Positions 40,990-44,717 of a DNA stretch of 44,717 nucleotides are shown here, one piece after another (position 1 is the first letter of the stretch; each line of letters starts with the position of its first letter). Both the position numbers and the translations under genes were made by a program. Under the pieces are notes generated by a model that saw only the letters and a program-made list of their open reading frames with translations, was not told the DNA's origin and did not search any database. This stretch comes from an uncultured Clostridia bacterium (lineage in GTDB: Bacteria > Bacillota > Clostridia > Oscillospirales > CAG-272): positions 1 through 44,717 of the forward strand of contig CAMYUQ010000007.1 of assembly GCA_947302045.1 (NCBI GenBank), written 5' to 3'.

Positions 40990-43758
40990 ATGGGAAAAGG
41001 AAACAGAAACAGAACCGGAAGAGATGACGAGTGGCTGAGCCTGTCCTCCTCCGCTCCGGCAAAGAACAAGAAAGCGCGTCCGCGCAAACCGCTGCCCAAA
41101 TGGGTGGTTCCGCTGATCTCGATCGTTCTTGCGGTCGCCATTGTGGCAGGCGTCGCCCTGTTTGCGATGAACAACAACGGCTTCTTCAAGCGCGTGAACG
41201 TTCTGGTCAAGAGCCAGACGAGCGGAGCATACAGCATCAATCAGCAGATGGCGTATTTCCTGGTCTGGAACTATTACTACGAGCAGGCGTCCGAAACCTG
41301 GGACTACTACGAGGATTTGGGCTATTCCAGCATCATGTCCTACGTCGTGGGCGCGTCCACGAAAATGGACTACTGCTGGGGTCAGTCGATGACCGCGGCG
41401 CAGAACAAGCTCAACACCACGATCGCTTCTTCCACGCTGCTGCAAAGCTACGTCGCGCTCTGCGACTACGGTCAGAAGAACAACCTGAAACTGACGAAAG
41501 AAGAGAAGAGCGAAGCGATCTCGGATATGTATATGCTCCTCCGTTCGAGAGCATACGACTACTACGATTACCTCGCCGATAACGGATACAGCGTCACGCC
41601 CTCCAACGTCTATTACGGAAACTATCTGGAATTCGGACGCTGGTGGAAGACGGTGTTCGGTTCGGATTTCAAGGAATCGGATATGGAAAAGTCGGCTGTC
41701 GTTCTGGCGTTGAGCAACAAGGTGCTCTCGCAGTGGCAGAACGATAAGTGGGAGGCGACCGACGCCGCGGCGGAAAAACTGGCGAACCCCGATCGCTACT
41801 ATAAGACCGATTACGTCAGCTATTCCACAACCGACGCCGCCGTTGCCGCACTGCTCGCGGAGGTCAGAACCGAAGAACAGCTCAAAGATCTTCTGGTCAA
41901 CCACTACGTCGAGAACAACTATCTCGAACTCTACAACAAATATGCGTCCGGACGTGCGGACGAGGCGGCTGAGGTCCTGAGCAACCTCAAAGGCAAGGAG
42001 TCGGTTGCCGAACAGCAGGCGGCGCTGGATCTCTACGGCCTGACCCTGACCGAATACACCGAAGGGGATGAAACGCTGAACGAAAAGGTTTCGGACTGGA
42101 TGTTCAGCAGCGCACGGGTAGGATTCGACGCAACCCAGATCAAGTTGGAAGATAGGATCATCGTGGTCGTTCTCGAAGGAACCGACCCGGTGGAGGAACC
42201 CGAAGCAACCGAAGAAGCCGGAGAAACCGGCGAAGCCGAGGAATCCGGAGAGACCGAGGCGGGCGAGGGGTCCGAGGAGACCGGCGAGGAGGTAACCGAG
42301 CCGAAGAAGGTCAAGGCGGCTCTCTACACCGTGAACTATCTCGAACTGGACGAAGACGGCATGAACAAGCTGAAAAACACCGTCCGGATCGCGCTGAATC
42401 TGACCGACGACGAAACGTTGGAGCATTATCATTCGGCGGAAGACCAGGCGGAGGAATTTGCCGACGCGCTGGAAGCCGAGGGAGCGGACATTGATGCGCT
42501 GCTTGCCGACGCAACGAATTGGCAGGGCATTGAAAAGAACGCGGAGGGCGTACCCGAAGCGATTCTGGAAGAAGTCTTTGCGTTAGCGGTTGAGAAGGGC
42601 GACGTTCTGACCGTGGCCGACGGCGAAAAGATCCATGTGGTCTACGTTCGGGATCTGACGAAGGCAGTTCCCGCTACCTACGACGAAGAAGGGAACGAGA
42701 CCGCTCCGGAGGAGCCGGTGGAGGCAACGATCTCCTATAAGACCTTCAACGAGCCGATGTATACGGTTGCGGCGGAGTTGCAGGATGGCGCCAAAGAAGA
42801 GCTGGAAAACATTTCGGAAGATACCGAGAATTATCTCAAACCGGCGGCTCTGAAAGCGGAGGACACTCTGAAAAAGCTGAACGCTTCCTATAATAAGGGG
42901 CTGTTCATGTCGAACAACGGAGCCACCACCAAAACCGGAACGCGCGCCGATTCCAAGCCGTCCGATATGCCCGAGGAAGTTTATCAGAAGGCGCTGACCA
43001 TGAGCGTCGGCGGCACGGGACTTGCGGATATTGAGGAGAGCACGGCGAAATATCTGATCTATGTTTCCGAGCAGACCGACGAGGGTCTGACGGTGGAATA
43101 TCTCAAAATCGAGACCTACGAAGCCGAGAGCTACGGCGAGTGGCTGTTCGCAACGGCAACGTTGCAGGACGGCGAATATATCAGCGGCGTTGCCGAGGGT
43201 GATTCCAAGATCATCGAGAAGAAAGACGGAGACGACGAGGATGCTCAAACCACCTATTCTTTCTATCTGGTCAAGAACGCGCCGATGTATCTGAAAACCG
43301 AAACGGTGATCCGCGGCGGATATCTGGGCTTTGCGGGCGAGAACGCGCAGGAGAGAGCCGAGGCGGCAAAGAACGAGCTGGCAGGCAAGACCGGATATGA
43401 GCTGCTCCGCGCGGCGGCGAAGATCGAATCGACCTATTCTCCGGTCGTTTCCAATTCGATCGACGAGGATTCGGTCACGTCGACGGCGGTCTCCGATTGG
43501 CTGTTCGACGAGTCGCGCAAAGCGAACGACATCGAAATTCTGGAAGAGGGCGGCGCCTACTACGTGGTCGTGTTCGGCGCGCGGATGCAAGGATGGGAGA
43601 GCACCGCGAAATCGAACGTGGCGAGCGAGGAATCCTCCGAATGGGTTCAGAAGCTGATCGTGGAAGGCGGCTACAAGGTGTCCGAGAAAGCCTTGAAGAA
43701 AATCAAGGACGTTGCGGACGAACCCGAAACGACAGAAGAAACAACCGCGGCGGAATAA
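40990..43758 (+). CDS. Large membrane-anchored parvulin/PrsA-like foldase
   Basis: A 922-residue protein with a basic cytoplasmic start, a single anchor (about 38-60) and a long external region. SurA/PrsA-like features: an N-terminal helical chaperone part (SINQQMAYFLVWNYYYEQ, residues about 79-96) and repeated ends of parvulin-like domains: VSDWMFSSARVGFDATQI, VSDWLFDESRKANDIEI and two weaker versions (LEEVFALAVEKGDVL, YGEWLFATATLQDGEY). A low-complexity Glu/Gly/Thr stretch (about 397-437) divides the chain. It probably helps exported proteins fold outside the membrane; whether the isomerase sites are active cannot be judged. Size is about three times that of PrsA. ATG 40990 lies behind AAAGAGGA. 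Confidence 0.75.
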   Translation: MGKGNRNRTGRDDEWLSLSSSAPAKNKKARPRKPLPKWVVPLISIVLAVAIVAGVALFAMNNNGFFKRVNVLVKSQTSGAYSINQQMAYFLVWNYYYEQASETWDYYEDLGYSSIMSYVVGASTKMDYCWGQSMTAAQNKLNTTIASSTLLQSYVALCDYGQKNNLKLTKEEKSEAISDMYMLLRSRAYDYYDYLADNGYSVTPSNVYYGNYLEFGRWWKTVFGSDFKESDMEKSAVVLALSNKVLSQWQNDKWEATDAAAEKLANPDRYYKTDYVSYSTTDAAVAALLAEVRTEEQLKDLLVNHYVENNYLELYNKYASGRADEAAEVLSNLKGKESVAEQQAALDLYGLTLTEYTEGDETLNEKVSDWMFSSARVGFDATQIKLEDRIIVVVLEGTDPVEEPEATEEAGETGEAEESGETEAGEGSEETGEEVTEPKKVKAALYTVNYLELDEDGMNKLKNTVRIALNLTDDETLEHYHSAEDQAEEFADALEAEGADIDALLADATNWQGIEKNAEGVPEAILEEVFALAVEKGDVLTVADGEKIHVVYVRDLTKAVPATYDEEGNETAPEEPVEATISYKTFNEPMYTVAAELQDGAKEELENISEDTENYLKPAALKAEDTLKKLNASYNKGLFMSNNGATTKTGTRADSKPSDMPEEVYQKALTMSVGGTGLADIEESTAKYLIYVSEQTDEGLTVEYLKIETYEAESYGEWLFATATLQDGEYISGVAEGDSKIIEKKDGDDEDAQTTYSFYLVKNAPMYLKTETVIRGGYLGFAGENAQERAEAAKNELAGKTGYELLRAAAKIESTYSPVVSNSIDEDSVTSTAVSDWLFDESRKANDIEILEEGGAYYVVVFGARMQGWESTAKSNVASEESSEWVQKLIVEGGYKVSEKALKKIKDVADEPETTEETTAAE

Positions 43759-43771
43759 GCCGGCGGAAAAA

Positions 43772-43806
43772 GCAAAATGGCATGGAGACGATCCGTGCCA
43801 TTTTGC
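43772..43806 (+). terminator. Hairpin after the foldase gene
   Basis: GCAAAATGGCA (43772-43782) pairs with TGCCATTTTGC (43796-43806) with a 13-nt loop. No T-run follows, so it may only stabilise or attenuate. Confidence 0.45.
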
Positions 43807-43855
43807 AACCTCGGGAATATACTGGAAAGAGATTTTTTGAGAAGAGGATGGGATT

Positions 43856-44503
43856 ATGATTCTGGACGCCAAGCAGACCAATATTGCCTACCGTTGCCCG
43901 AGCTGCGGGAGCGGAGTCATCAGTGCCGTGGGGATCTTTTCGCTGTCGGCGGATATGGTGAAGCTCAAATGCACCTGCGGAAAGAGCGAAATGACGGTGC
44001 TCTACGGGAAAGACGGCAAGATCCGGATCACGGTCCCCTGTCCGGTCTGCCCGAATCCGCACCAGTTCACGATCACGTCGAACGTGTTTTTCAAGCAGGA
44101 GCTGTTTGCTTTGCCCTGTCCCTACACCGGGATCAACGCGGCGGTTCTGGGGGATTTGAATCTGGTAAAAGCGGAGCTTGCGCGGAGCGAATTGGAGTTG
44201 CTCGACCTCATGGAAAAGAGCGGCCTCGGCGATCTCTCGGCGATCCGCAAAACCGCCGGGGAAGCTCTCTCCGATCCGCAGATCGACGAGATCATTCTTT
44301 ATGTGATCAAGGAGTTGGATGAGGAAGGGAAGATCTACTGCAAGTGCGGAGAGAGTGAGCAGAAGCGGGAATATGATGTAGAGATGCAGGAGGATGGGAT
44401 CCTCGTGACCTGCAAGAGATGCGGAGCAAGTCGATTGATCCCCACCGATTCGCACCTCGGCGCCTACGCCTTCCTCAACGCCGACGAACTGCACCTGGAA
44501 TAA
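43856..44503 (+). CDS. Multi-zinc-ribbon protein of unknown function
   Basis: A 215-residue soluble protein. Cysteine pairs occur at CPSCG (14-18), CTCG (39-42), CPVC (61-64), CKCG (about 161-164) and CKRCG (about 184-188), giving two or more zinc ribbons at both ends of a helical middle part (100-155). Conserved-looking phrases are FALPCPYTGINAAVLGDLN and RLIPTDSHLGAYAFLNADEL. ATG 43856 is preceded by AGAGGATGG. It follows the foldase gene by 97 nt. I do not recognise the family; a nucleic-acid or metal-linked role is possible. Confidence 0.78.
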   Translation: MILDAKQTNIAYRCPSCGSGVISAVGIFSLSADMVKLKCTCGKSEMTVLYGKDGKIRITVPCPVCPNPHQFTITSNVFFKQELFALPCPYTGINAAVLGDLNLVKAELARSELELLDLMEKSGLGDLSAIRKTAGEALSDPQIDEIILYVIKELDEEGKIYCKCGESEQKREYDVEMQEDGILVTCKRCGASRLIPTDSHLGAYAFLNADELHLE

Positions 44504-44531
44504 GTAATAGTGAAAAGTGGATAGTTGGAAA

Positions 44532-44717
44532 CCGATGGCGTAGATATCTGTAACGCCAGAGGCACTCGTTATGGCAATGCCGGAAAGTTTTTTGCTCCAC
44601 TTTTTTTCAAAAAAGTGGAGACGGAAAGTTTTTTGCTCCACTTTTTTTCAAAAAAGTGGAGACGGGAAGTTTTTTGCCCAGCTTTTTTTCAAAAAAGCTG
44701 GTGGGGTAAAAGGGGCA
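44532..44717. repeat. Composite repeat: leader plus three tandem hairpin modules (runs off the window)
   Basis: A leader (44532-44595) matches 17820-17883 in about 48 of 64 positions. Three modules with about 41-nt period follow: GGAAAGTTTTTTGC-type connectors, then stems CTCCAC (44595-44620), CTCCAC (44636-44661) and CCAGC (44678-44701), each with tip TTTTTTTCAAAAAA. All arms are perfectly complementary. The right end lies outside the window. Confidence 0.8.

Noticed and set aside
44595..44701. Tandem repeats with about 41-nt period, as possible CRISPR
   Set aside because: The units are hairpins with constant connectors; there are no unique spacers and no cas genes.

Overview
The window looks like a chromosomal segment of a GC-rich member of the Clostridia (Firmicutes), probably an uncultured Oscillospirales or Christensenellales lineage. 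The grounds are the fmt-rsmB-rlmN-rsgA order, RNase J, a YwaF-type membrane protein, a DUF4830 protein, an Opp transporter with a lipoprotein receptor, strong Shine-Dalgarno sequences, and several promoters matching TTGACA-17-TATAAT. The lineage is an inference from gene content. No rRNA, tRNA, insertion sequence or CRISPR array was found.

Layout. 1-4084: the 3' end of fmt, then rsmB, rlmN, a 101-residue membrane protein with one PASTA domain, and rsgA. The PASTA gene sits where Firmicutes usually carry the Stp phosphatase and the PASTA kinase. 4170-6977: typA, then an S51 peptidase. 7119-16737 (minus): one operon of a repeat-rich lipoprotein, oppA, oppB, oppC, oppD, oppF and a small membrane protein. 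17080-17741: two small membrane proteins. 17754-18148: a dense block of palindromes. 18149-23662: a YwaF-like protein, lepA, a HAD hydrolase, an amidase, rsmI and a membrane protein. 23937-30990: an intact P22-like phage head and DNA-packaging module (TerS, TerL, beta-propeller protein, portal, scaffold, coat, connector) between two terminators, with no integrase, repressor, replication, tail or lysis gene. 31218-31928: a YczE-like membrane protein. 32018-34588: an AT-rich island between two direct 69-nt repeats. It holds an XRE regulator, an operator/promoter region, a 38-residue membrane peptide, a zinc-ribbon membrane protein and a lipoprotein, the last two sharing a PASTA-like domain. 34661-38494 (minus): ppa, proS, a RodA/FtsW protein and a DUF4830 protein. 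38647-44503: a small membrane protein, RNase J, a large parvulin-like foldase and a zinc-ribbon protein.

Two features deserve most attention. One is the self-contained phage head module, which has host-like composition and no visible phage life-cycle genes. The other is the AT-rich, repeat-bounded island, which looks like a small acquired envelope-sensing locus under its own regulator.

Intergenic space is rich in long hairpin repeats of two related kinds. In the first, a G-rich arm and an A/T-tract tip lie behind a GGTGCGGG-type flank, and all six copies have the same orientation. The second is a modular element with a 64-nt leader and hairpin modules spaced about 41 nt. In both kinds the stem sequences change while staying complementary, so selection appears to act on the fold.
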